NCBI GenBank assembly: GCA_945860295.1
Contig: CAMAQH010000005.1
Span: 124,001 to 188,000 of the forward strand
DNA: 64,000 nucleotides
Source of the DNA: Prosthecobacter debontii
Lineage (GTDB): Bacteria > Verrucomicrobiota > Verrucomicrobiia > Verrucomicrobiales > Verrucomicrobiaceae
Direction of reading: 5' to 3'
Part shown: in pieces, positions 35,853-43,594 of the stretch
How positions within the stretch are numbered: the first letter of the stretch is position 1
Layout: every line of letters starts with the position of its first letter
The notes under the pieces: generated by a model
Told to the model about the DNA's origin: nothing
The model's database searches: none
The model's input: only the letters and a program-made list of their open reading frames with translations
Position numbers and translations under genes: made by a program

Positions 35853-36503
35853 CTACATCCCCGCTTGCTGCTCCACCCACTGAACCGCGTAGCGGACGAG
35901 GGCGGCACCGTCAGTGATGGATAGCTTGTCTTTAATGTGCGCACGGTGAGCTTCGACGGTGCGCGTGCTGATATTCAGGCGCTCACCGATCAGCTTGGTG
36001 GCGATGCCTTGGCCAATCATCTCCAGCACTTCGAGCTCGCGATCCGTCAGCGTGTCGATGGCAGCAACGGTGGTTTTTTGTCGATGCCCGCTCAGCAGCT
36101 CCAGCATCCGGCTGGCCATGCCATCGCTGACATAAATGCCACCGCCAAGAACTTTTCGCACCGCCGTGATGAGGTGATCAGCAGCGGCCTCCTTCATGAT
36201 GTAGCCGCGGGCACCTGCACGCAGGGCACGCTCTCCGTACAAGGCCTCGTCGTGCATGGAGAGGACGAGGCACAGTGTGCCGGGATGTAGGGCTTGGATG
36301 TCTTTGAGAAGTTCCAGGCCGTTCTTATCCGGCAGAGTCAGATCAATGACGACAAGGTCGGGTTTAAACTGACCCACTGCGGCAAGCCCATCATACGCAT
36401 TGCCAGCTTCAGCACAGACTTCCAGCCCCTCTTCACTTCGAATGAGCTGCGCGAGGCCATGGCGCATGATGGGGTGGTCATCGACCAACAGCAGACGCTT
36501 CAT
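35853..36503 (-). CDS. NarL/FixJ-type response regulator
   Basis: 216 residues from ATG 36503 (MKRLLLVDDHPIMRHG). The receiver is complete: Asp8-Asp9, phosphoacceptor Asp54 in VVIDLTLPD, and Lys in GYIMKEAA. A LuxR-type helix-turn-helix follows at about 150-210 (LTDRELEVLEMIGQGIATKL, ERLNISTRTVEAHRAHIKDK). The ATG overlaps the stop of the kinase gene by 4 bp, which marks the pair as cognate; a longer start at 36557 would lie in the kinase. The target genes are unknown. Confidence 0.95.
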   Translation of the reverse strand: MKRLLLVDDHPIMRHGLAQLIRSEEGLEVCAEAGNAYDGLAAVGQFKPDLVVIDLTLPDKNGLELLKDIQALHPGTLCLVLSMHDEALYGERALRAGARGYIMKEAAADHLITAVRKVLGGGIYVSDGMASRMLELLSGHRQKTTVAAIDTLTDRELEVLEMIGQGIATKLIGERLNISTRTVEAHRAHIKDKLSITDGAALVRYAVQWVEQQAGM

Positions 36504-38068
36504 GAGCGACTGCGGCGCTGCGGAGTTTTTTGCGGAGCTGGAAGTGGGACGCGACATCGGACGAGGGTGCCGCCTGATTGATCATGCTCGACGGCGAAAA
36601 CACCGCCTATCATTCGAGTGCGATGACTCATGGTCAAGAGTCCCATGCCTGTGCTCTTGCCTGTTATATTATCAGGGATGCCGACGCCGTTATCACGAAT
36701 CATGAGCTGTAGCTCCCCATCCACTTCGGTAAGTGAAAGCTCGATTCGATCGGCTCGGCTATGCTTGAGGGCGTTTGCTACCGCCTCCTGAGCGATGCGA
36801 AATAGCTGTGTGGCCACTTTGTTATCAGGCACCTGTACGGGTCGCTCACAGCGGAAGCGGCAGCTCACACGGAAGATACGTTCTGTGCCCTGCGCCAGTT
36901 CAGCGAGTGCCGCCATGAGCCCGGCAGAATCCAGCACCACAGGCATGAGACCACGCGACATTTCGCGCGCTCTGACATTGGCATAAGTCACTAGCCGCAC
37001 AATTTCCTGAAGGCTCTGCGCCTGCTCGGAGCCACCTTTAGTAAGCTGCTGGTGCGCTACTTTAGCCAGGCAGCCAATTGCGGCGAGTTGCTGACAAAGA
37101 TCATCATGAATGTCCTGGCCGATGCGGTGCTGCTCCTCTTCACTGATTTGAAGGATCTTCTCCTCCAATTGCTTTCGATCCGTGAGGTCGCGGATGATGC
37201 CAGTGAAAACACGGCGACCATCCTGAAGAAGCACTTCGCCCACGGAAAGCTCGAGCGGGAAGATCGTGCCGTCCTTGCGTTGACCAACGACCTCGCGCCC
37301 GATTCCGATGATCTTCTTCACGCCCGTCTTCAGGTAGTTCTGCACATAAGTGTCATGAGCATCACGATAGGGCTGCGGCATGAGAGTGCTGATATTTTGC
37401 CCGACCAACTCCTCTTTGGAATAACCAAAGATACGCTCCGTGGCAGAGTTCACTGTCTCGATGATGCGTGCCTCACTCATCGTGATGATGGCATTCACGG
37501 CCGTCTCGACAATGGCTGCGCTTCGCTTCTCGGAGGAAATGAGTGCATAACGAGCGGCTTGGAGATCCGTGACATCACGCCCGATGCAAAGTATGCCAGT
37601 CACCTGCCCCTGCTTGTCTTTCACGTCCGAGAGCAGCCACTCCACCTGGCGCAGTGAGCCATCACAGACACGCAGGGGTTGCACATGATTGCGGCTCCGA
37701 TCACCACCCATTCCGTCACGGCACATAGCCCGTGCAGCCTCCTGAAACTCAGCAGGCACAAGCGCCGCCACCCAGTCGCGTTGCTGCAACTCCACTGACT
37801 TGTAGCCGGAAAGCAGCTCTAGCCCGTGGCTCATCCATTGAATCTGCCCATGGGTATCTACCCCCATCACCAGCATCCCAGAATGTTCCACTAGGCTTTG
37901 TAATAGAGCAGGGTCAGAAGTGGGACACATAAGGGGAGCAGGTGCGCGATGCTCCGCGCCCTGACCAGCACTGTCAACTCTGCCAACTGAAGCATCTGGA
38001 TGCACACCACTAACGTCGGGTTTCAAAATGGAGTTCTGTCGCCAATGAGACATGATCGGAAGCGTCAC
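36500..38068 (-). CDS. PAS-PAS sensor histidine kinase (HisKA_3)
   Basis: 522 residues from GTG 38068, or 517 from ATG 38053. Two PAS domains: about 65-185 (LVEHSGMLVMGVDTHGQIQW...LCIGRDVTDLQAARYAL) and about 190-310 (AAIVETAVNAIITMSEARII, ATERIFGYSKEELVGQNIST, GEVLLQDGRRVFTGIIRDLT). No membrane helices are seen, so it is cytoplasmic; FixL-like heme or flavin sensing is possible but not shown. The HisKA_3 motif is EEQHRIGQDIHDDLCQQLAA and the HATPase has IRDNGVGIPDN and GMGLLTM. It abuts the UspA stop and overlaps the regulator gene. Confidence 0.95.
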   Translation of the reverse strand: MTLPIMSHWRQNSILKPDVSGVHPDASVGRVDSAGQGAEHRAPAPLMCPTSDPALLQSLVEHSGMLVMGVDTHGQIQWMSHGLELLSGYKSVELQQRDWVAALVPAEFQEAARAMCRDGMGGDRSRNHVQPLRVCDGSLRQVEWLLSDVKDKQGQVTGILCIGRDVTDLQAARYALISSEKRSAAIVETAVNAIITMSEARIIETVNSATERIFGYSKEELVGQNISTLMPQPYRDAHDTYVQNYLKTGVKKIIGIGREVVGQRKDGTIFPLELSVGEVLLQDGRRVFTGIIRDLTDRKQLEEKILQISEEEQHRIGQDIHDDLCQQLAAIGCLAKVAHQQLTKGGSEQAQSLQEIVRLVTYANVRAREMSRGLMPVVLDSAGLMAALAELAQGTERIFRVSCRFRCERPVQVPDNKVATQLFRIAQEAVANALKHSRADRIELSLTEVDGELQLMIRDNGVGIPDNITGKSTGMGLLTMSHRTRMIGGVFAVEHDQSGGTLVRCRVPLPAPQKTPQRRSRS

Positions 38069-38977
38069 TTAATCTGTTCCCTTCGGCATACCGTCAGGTT
38101 TCACCGCGAGTATCGAGCATGGTGCATTCACCACGATTTTCTCCGCAGTGGTGCCGATAAGCATTTCGCGCAGGCCCGTTTTGCCGCGTGTTCCAAGCAC
38201 CACCAGATCGGCATGTGTTTCCTGCACATGCTCCAAGATCGTTTCCCGGATATTCAAGCGCTCGATAACGGTAGTCTTCACTGACACGCCAGGAGCCTCA
38301 GCACTCAAAGGTTTAACAAAAGATTTCAAATCATCCTGCCACTGATCCAGCGTCACCGTGTCTGAGGCGGAAGGCATTGGTACGCCCATACCGCCATAAT
38401 CCAGTGACATAGCCATAGCTGACTGATAGACATAGAGGCAGTCCACGGAAGCGCCATCCTGCCCAGCGATCTGCAGCGCACGGCGCACCGCTTTGGCCGA
38501 GTTCTCTGAGAAGTCCACACAGGTCGCCACTTGCTTAAAGGGTCCGATCGCGTCCTCACGCACCAGCAGCACATCCACCGGAGCCTTGCGCACGCATTTC
38601 GCGGCGATGACACCAATTCGATTAGGCTCTTGTAGAGATCCCCGCACCCCCATCACTAACAGATCTGCCTCATACACTTGGCATACCTCAGATAGTTCCT
38701 GGAAAGGACTGCCGATGCGCACCTCCACCGCCGCGTCATGCGTCCCGAGATCGGTGTCATCGACAAATTTCCTTAGCCGAGTCTGCCACTCAGCGCGCAC
38801 CGTCGCCTGATCAGCCGAAAGAGAACGTTTGAGTTCATGGACCAGAAATTCGTCCATCACATGGACGATCGTGAGCCGCGCTTGATTGGCCGTAGCCAGT
38901 CGCACGGCCTGATGCAGGGCATTGCGACACGAAGGAGTGAAGTCCACGGCAGCGATCAGATAAGAGTACGTTTTCAT
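38069..38977 (-). CDS. Tandem universal stress protein (two UspA domains)
   Basis: 302 residues. Domain 1 (about 1-140) starts YLIAAVDFTPSCRNALHQAV and ends LLVMGVRGSLQEPNRIG with VLLVRE. Domain 2 (about 147-295) starts VATCVDFSENSAKAVRRALQ and ends with the ATP-binding signature VVLGTRGKTGLREMLIGTTA. The GxRG/GTRG motifs suggest nucleotide binding. Its stop directly precedes the kinase start, so UspA, kinase and regulator form one transcription unit; a stress or hypoxia response is plausible but inferred. Confidence 0.93.
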   Translation of the reverse strand: MKTYSYLIAAVDFTPSCRNALHQAVRLATANQARLTIVHVMDEFLVHELKRSLSADQATVRAEWQTRLRKFVDDTDLGTHDAAVEVRIGSPFQELSEVCQVYEADLLVMGVRGSLQEPNRIGVIAAKCVRKAPVDVLLVREDAIGPFKQVATCVDFSENSAKAVRRALQIAGQDGASVDCLYVYQSAMAMSLDYGGMGVPMPSASDTVTLDQWQDDLKSFVKPLSAEAPGVSVKTTVIERLNIRETILEHVQETHADLVVLGTRGKTGLREMLIGTTAEKIVVNAPCSILAVKPDGMPKGTD

Positions 38978-39108
38978 AAAAGAATGGCCAGACTAACCGC
39001 CCGCATCCGCTGCCGCGCTGCTTTCCTTGGCTTCCACTAGGCCGTGATTGCGCTGTGCCTTGCCAACACGACATCCCTGATGGAAGCTGCACCCTAACTC
39101 CCCCTCCC

Positions 39109-39960
39109 ATGATCATGAACGCTCGCAACATCGCACTCTCTCTCGTCTTCCTGGCCTTGGGCTATGGCATCTGGCATTACCATTCCGATGCAGGTCGGCT
39201 AATACAGGAGATGGACCAACTCAAAGCCGCCCATACGCTAGCATTGCAAACGAAGGACGAGGAACTCCAACACTCACTCAGCGCTCAAAATGAGCAGCAT
39301 CAAAAAGCGCTCCAATCAATCAATGATGAACACGACCAAAAACTCAACGAACTGCGCCAAGGCCAGCGCCAGCAAATGGCCAACGCCTACAAGGAGTTTG
39401 AAAACATTTTCTCGGGGAATAAGCAGACGCTCCAGTACTTCGACATGTTGGAGCAAAAAACCAAGGCTGGTCAGCAGCTCTCGAAGATCGAAGCAGAAAA
39501 GCTCGTCGTCATCACCAGCGGCATCAGTTTCCTCCAGAAGCAATATCAAAAACCGATGCAGGAATTCACCGCCCTTCAGGACTATTTTGATGACGTGGCC
39601 AAGCGCCCAAATGAGCAGCCCAAATCCAACTTCGGTTTCTTCAAGCGCATCTTCAGCAAGAACTTCCGTGAAGCTGAAAAGGAGTATTTCCGTGAAGAAG
39701 GAGCGCACCGAGCCTTCAATGAAGCCCAGGTAAAATTTAACGGCGTTTATGCCGTCGCCCAGCGCTCCATGCGCAGCGCGAATCTCGATACAGAAGCTCT
39801 GCTCAAAAAGCTCGACGACGTGATCCAGAACAAGCAATCCACCAACGCCGAAGACCTCAGCAGCTTCTTTAACAAAGCCCGCCAGTCCCTGCGCACCCAT
39901 CAGGATGTGCTCGACTTCGAGCCAGCAGGCGCGCCTCAGGCTCCCAAGGTGCAGCCTTAA
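39109..39960 (+). CDS. Membrane-anchored coiled-coil protein
   Basis: About 283 residues from ATG 39109 (MIMNARNIALSLVFLALGYG); an earlier in-frame ATG at 39055 is not preceded by hydrophobic sequence and is rejected. One N-terminal membrane helix is followed by a long Gln/Glu/Lys coiled coil (about 25-115: EELQHSLSAQNEQHQKALQS, QRQQMANAYKEFENIFSGN) and further helical regions (NFREAEKEYFREEGAHRAFN). No known domain. Possibly an envelope scaffold. Single gene upstream of tRNA-Gln. Confidence 0.75.
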   Translation: MIMNARNIALSLVFLALGYGIWHYHSDAGRLIQEMDQLKAAHTLALQTKDEELQHSLSAQNEQHQKALQSINDEHDQKLNELRQGQRQQMANAYKEFENIFSGNKQTLQYFDMLEQKTKAGQQLSKIEAEKLVVITSGISFLQKQYQKPMQEFTALQDYFDDVAKRPNEQPKSNFGFFKRIFSKNFREAEKEYFREEGAHRAFNEAQVKFNGVYAVAQRSMRSANLDTEALLKKLDDVIQNKQSTNAEDLSSFFNKARQSLRTHQDVLDFEPAGAPQAPKVQP

Positions 39961-39992
39961 GCGCGGAGCCATCACGCTTTTTGTCAAAGTGG

Positions 39993-40020
39993 TTGCACCC
40001 TCTCATTTGTCCCCTATCGT
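39993..40020 (+). promoter_or_regulatory. putative promoter of tRNA-Gln
   Basis: TTGCAC (39993-39998) and TATCGT (40015-40020) with a 16-base spacer, 17 bases before the tRNA. The same plan as the promoter proposed for the tRNA pair at 4.5 kb. Confidence 0.4.
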
Positions 40021-40037
40021 CACGACTCTCACCGCAT

Positions 40038-40111
40038 TACCTCGTGGTGTAATGGTAACACAGGAGATTTTGATTCTCTCATTCAAGGTTCGAGTCCTTG
40101 CGAGGTAGCCA
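40038..40111 (+). tRNA. tRNA-Gln (TTG)
   Basis: The acceptor TACCTCG pairs perfectly with CGAGGTA; discriminator G and encoded CCA follow. D arm GGTGTAATGGTAACAC, anticodon stem GGAGA/TCTCT with loop TTTTGAT (anticodon TTG), T arm AAGGTTCGAGTCCTT. Decodes CAA and, by wobble, CAG. Confidence 0.96.
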
Positions 40112-40165
40112 ACTGAGCGTGCTAATGCCAGTCCTGTCCGGGGTGAGGCACCTCGACTTCCCTTC

Positions 40166-40942
40166 ATGACTCGCTTCCGCCCCTGCATCGATCTCCACTC
40201 AGGACAAGTGAAGCAGATCGTTGGCTCCACTCTGAGTGACACAGGCGCGGGCCTAAAAACCAACTTCGTCAGTGATCGCGACGCCGCCTGGTATGGCGAG
40301 CTTTATCAGCATGATGAGCTGCCCGGAGGTCACGTCATCATGCTAGGCACTGGCAATGAACAAGCCGCCAAGTCCGCCCTCGCCGCCTATCCCGGTGGCC
40401 TGCAACTCGGCGGCGGCATCCGCCCCTGCAATACTGAGGAATACCTCAGCGCAGGTGCCAGCCATCTCATCGTCACCAGCTATCTCTTTGAAACCGACGG
40501 GACTTTCTCTGAAACCCGTCTACAAAAGATGGTCGCCGCCGCAGGCAAGGAGCGCCTCGTCATCGACCTCAGTTGCAAAGCCACCGCTGATGGCTGGACC
40601 GTCGCAATGAACCGCTGGCAGACACTCACTGACCTACACGTCACGCCCGAGACGCTGCGCCACCTCGCCACCCACTGCGCCGAGTTCCTCATCCATGCCG
40701 TGGATGTCGAAGGCAAGTGTGAAGGAATCGACGAAGCCCTCGTCACGTTCCTTGGTCAGCATAGCCCCATTCCCATGACCTATGCCGGCGGCATATACCG
40801 CATCGAGGATCTGCACCGCATCCAAGAACTCAGCTCAGGCCGCGTCGATGGCACCATCGGCAGCGCCCTGGATTTGTTTGGTGGAAAAGGCGTTCGTTAC
40901 TCAGATTGCCTCGCCTTCAACCGTAGAACTCTCCCCACATGA
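40166..40942 (+). CDS. Eukaryote-type HisA (ProFAR isomerase, HIS6-like)
   Basis: 258 residues. Fourth step of histidine synthesis, isomerisation of ProFAR to PRFAR on a TIM barrel. The sequence follows the fungal/plant HIS6 pattern rather than ordinary bacterial HisA: FRPCIDLHSGQVKQIVGSTL, TNFVSDRDAAWYGELYQHDE, LQLGGGIRPCNTEEYLSAGA, LVIDLSCK, MNRWQTLTD, EFLIHAVDVEGKCEGIDEAL, MTYAGGIYRIEDLHRIQELS and GSALDLFGG. The catalytic Asp residues (Asp in CIDLH and in AVDVEG) are present. The stop overlaps the next gene by 4 bp (ATGA). Canonical hisA genes are absent from the window. Confidence 0.92.
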   Translation: MTRFRPCIDLHSGQVKQIVGSTLSDTGAGLKTNFVSDRDAAWYGELYQHDELPGGHVIMLGTGNEQAAKSALAAYPGGLQLGGGIRPCNTEEYLSAGASHLIVTSYLFETDGTFSETRLQKMVAAAGKERLVIDLSCKATADGWTVAMNRWQTLTDLHVTPETLRHLATHCAEFLIHAVDVEGKCEGIDEALVTFLGQHSPIPMTYAGGIYRIEDLHRIQELSSGRVDGTIGSALDLFGGKGVRYSDCLAFNRRTLPT

Positions 40943-41733
40943 AAATCATCCGCTACTCCGACTCCTCTGGCCAGATCCACCACGCAGCTCAGCAATCCGA
41001 CGGCTCGGCGCTCGTCATTGATGGCGACCTCTTCGGCTCCTACAGCGTCAGTGATCGCAAGGCGGATGTTGCTAAGCTGCTGGCTCCGGTCGAGCCGCGC
41101 GCGATCCTTTGCATTGGTCTGAACTACAAATTCCATGCGGAGGAAAGCGGCATGGCGATTCCTGAGAACCCCATCCTCTTCATCAAAAACCCAGCAGCCG
41201 TGCAGAACCCTGGTGATCCTATTTTGCTGCCGACTCATCTGGTGAGCGACAGCGTGGACTACGAGTGCGAGCTCGCCGTCATCATCGGTAAGACCGCCAA
41301 GAACGTCAGTAAAGAAAACGCGCTGGACTATGTGCTCGGCTACACTTGCGCCAATGATGTCAGCGCCCGCGACTGGCAAAAGAACGGCGGTGGTGGCCAG
41401 TGGTGCCGTGGCAAGACTTTTGATACCTTTTGCCCGCTCGGTCCCGTGCTGGTCACGACGGATGAGATCGCAAATCCCAATGCGCTTGGCATCAAGACCA
41501 TCCTCAACGGTCAGACTGTGCAGGACTGGAACACGAACGACATGATCTTTGACGTGCCCACACTCATCGCCTTCCTGAGTGCCGACACCACGCTGCTACC
41601 AGGAACAGTCATCATCACCGGCACGCCACAGGGCGTCGGCATGGCCCGCAAGCCGCCTCTTTTTATGAAGTCAGGCGACAGCGTGACCATCGAAATCGAA
41701 GGCATAGGCAGCCTGACAAATCCGGTGGTTTGA
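40939..41733 (+). CDS. Fumarylacetoacetate hydrolase family protein
   Basis: 264 residues. An N-terminal short domain, then the FAH catalytic domain from about 55: ILCIGLNYKFHAEESGM, PILFIKNPAAVQNPGDPILL, DYECELAVIIGKTAKNV (metal Glu), GYTCANDVSARDWQ, GKTFDTFCPLGPVLVTTDEI, and LLPGTVIITGTPQGVGMARK. The family cleaves or decarboxylates beta-diketo acids, including 2-hydroxyhepta-2,4-diene-dioate isomerases and oxaloacetate or acylpyruvate hydrolases. Coupled to the HisA gene by a 4-bp overlap; a metabolic link is not evident. It is convergent with purC. Confidence 0.93.
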   Translation: MKIIRYSDSSGQIHHAAQQSDGSALVIDGDLFGSYSVSDRKADVAKLLAPVEPRAILCIGLNYKFHAEESGMAIPENPILFIKNPAAVQNPGDPILLPTHLVSDSVDYECELAVIIGKTAKNVSKENALDYVLGYTCANDVSARDWQKNGGGGQWCRGKTFDTFCPLGPVLVTTDEIANPNALGIKTILNGQTVQDWNTNDMIFDVPTLIAFLSADTTLLPGTVIITGTPQGVGMARKPPLFMKSGDSVTIEIEGIGSLTNPVV

Positions 41734-43038
41734 TCAGACTCCGTTCAACTTCAGCAGCTCTGCCAGCAGCCCGCGTGAACGATAAAACTCCGCCTCGGCC
41801 AACCCTGTCTCCACGAGTCCAGCACGGATCATGGTTGCATCGGATTCACCGAGAACGTGCTGCTTGATTAGCGCAGTCTTCTTTGCCTGGAGATCCAGGA
41901 AAGCTGCATCCACGACAGGTGTATTCGGATACTTGCCTGCTGCTTGCCCAGCCTTGAGCACGCCTTTGAATGGCGAACCCGTTTTTGCTGCATCTTGCTT
42001 GGCGGCATTCACGCCCGCATACCAGTCAGCGGTGACGAGGCGATAGTAATCTCGCATGGCCTGCTTGTTGTAGTGAATGCTCAGGCTGCAGCCATCCACT
42101 GTCACCGTGCTCGTCGCGCGGAAGCTGTCGGCATCAATGGTATCCACGAACAGCAGGTCATCACCATCCACAGCAAACTCCCACTTCAGATCCCAGAGCT
42201 GCAAACCGATCTCATCCAGCAGATCACGCACAGCCCAGGCACCCAGCAGCGCCATTTTGATCGTGCCAGTAAAGTGCTGCACGCTCAGGCCAGACATCAG
42301 CAGCGCTTCCTGCTTCGTCACCGCGCGGTCTTCCGGCTCATACTTGCTGGTTAGATCATAGATTGGCCGATCCAGCATTTGCCAGGCCTTCATCGGGGCA
42401 GTCAAACCAAGCTCATGCTCAAAAGCACGCTGCTCTTTTTCGCTCAGTGCCTCATACTTGCGCAGGATCGAACTGCCGCTCGTCACACCAAATCGCACGA
42501 TGTACTCCAGCGGCACCACATAGGTCGTGCTTTGGTGAAAGAGCGCGTAGTCGAAGACAAAACTACCCATTACATTCCGCTGCGGCGGCGTCATAACCGG
42601 GAAGCGGCGCACCACGTTGTAGTAGCTCGGGTGAGCAGGCATCCCAGTGCTCACGATCTCACCAGTCTCGGCATCCAGCATCCCGACATGGTGCGTCATC
42701 GCTCCGCTTTCCAGCATGGTCTGGAGCCCACCGACCATGAGTTCATCACGCCAGTCTGCGTTCAGCGTTGTCGCCTTTAGCAAAGCCGCCTGCACGCGCT
42801 GCCAAGTCGCCGTCTGACCGAGACGCGAGTACATCGCATGGCGAAAGATCGCGCGGTTCAGGTCATTGCCTTCGATATTAAAAATGCTGCCCACATCGAA
42901 AACCGAACCGGCAGGCGTCGTCTCACAAACGATGAAACCCAAATGCCCCGGCACGGCATACAGATTCTGGACAGAGCCGCGATAGACGGGCTCACCGAGG
43001 GTTTTAAGATCAATGCGAGATGGGGTTTCCTTATTCAT
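41734..43038 (-). CDS. purC: Long SAICAR synthetase-like protein (PurC family)
   Basis: About 434 residues from ATG 43038 ([20 protein letters not shown]); typical PurC is 235-310. The core elements are recognisable: [14 protein letters not shown] for the Gly-rich ATP loop, [40 protein letters not shown] (the metal Asp region) and [11 protein letters not shown]. An insert of about 110 residues follows the N-terminal strand (residues about 55-165: [40 protein letters not shown]). It catalyses ATP-dependent joining of CAIR and aspartate. The usual Lys in the GKVRDxY motif is replaced (GSVQNLY). I favour a divergent PurC; a related ATP-dependent ligase is the alternative. Confidence 0.75.
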   Translation of the reverse strand: MNKETPSRIDLKTLGEPVYRGSVQNLYAVPGHLGFIVCETTPAGSVFDVGSIFNIEGNDLNRAIFRHAMYSRLGQTATWQRVQAALLKATTLNADWRDELMVGGLQTMLESGAMTHHVGMLDAETGEIVSTGMPAHPSYYNVVRRFPVMTPPQRNVMGSFVFDYALFHQSTTYVVPLEYIVRFGVTSGSSILRKYEALSEKEQRAFEHELGLTAPMKAWQMLDRPIYDLTSKYEPEDRAVTKQEALLMSGLSVQHFTGTIKMALLGAWAVRDLLDEIGLQLWDLKWEFAVDGDDLLFVDTIDADSFRATSTVTVDGCSLSIHYNKQAMRDYYRLVTADWYAGVNAAKQDAAKTGSPFKGVLKAGQAAGKYPNTPVVDAAFLDLQAKKTALIKQHVLGESDATMIRAGLVETGLAEAEFYRSRGLLAELLKLNGV

Positions 43039-43244
43039 GGCAGGCGTGCAGGCATGGCGTGCCAGCGCCACATTTCAATTTTCAGTTTCCACTTTTCAGT
43101 TTTCAGGCCCAGTCCCCAGGTCACTCCACCCTAGAAATAGCCATTGACCCAGCCGCGTGCTGTGGCAACATAGCCGCCCTCACGCCCCGGCGAAAGCGAC
43201 CTCCTGTCCCTCGCCGCTCCAACGTGATTCCCACCTCTACCACT

Positions 43245-43517
43245 ATGAAAGAAGCAGGCCACCCAACGGTTTACGAAACGAGCATCACCTGCACTTGCGG
43301 CACGGTTTACGCCACCAAGTCCACAGTTCAAAATCTCCGCATCGGTATTTGTGCCGCTTGCCATCCCTTCTTCACCGGTGAGCAGCGATTCATCGACACC
43401 GCTGGTCGTGTGGACAAATTTGCTCAGCGTTACGGCAGCATCCGCGCCCGCCGCGCCGCTCCGAAGGTCAGCGACACTGCTGCCAGCGAAGCCCCTGCCG
43501 AAGAAGTTTCAGCGTAA
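43245..43517 (+). CDS. rpmE: 50S ribosomal protein L31
   Basis: 90 residues from ATG 43245 ([19 protein letters not shown]); earlier in-frame codons lack homology. The zinc-binding type with CTCG and [20 protein letters not shown], the defining L31 motif. The C-terminus has a Lys/Ala-rich tail beyond the core ([20 protein letters not shown]). Followed 27 bases later by a strong terminator. Confidence 0.96.
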   Translation: MKEAGHPTVYETSITCTCGTVYATKSTVQNLRIGICAACHPFFTGEQRFIDTAGRVDKFAQRYGSIRARRAAPKVSDTAASEAPAEEVSA

Positions 43518-43543
43518 TCTGGCTCTTCAAATTCCCCTTCATG

Positions 43544-43583
43544 AATCGCGGAAGCCTCAACAGGCCTCCGCGATTTGTTTTTG
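43544..43583 (+). terminator. rho-independent terminator after rpmE
   Basis: Inverted repeat AATCGCGGA-AGCCT ... AGGCC-TCCGCGATT (43544-43576), followed by TGTTTTTG. The stem is long and GC-rich. It lies 18 bases from the stop of the convergent sulfatase gene. Confidence 0.85.
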
Positions 43584-43594
43584 TAGCGAGATCT

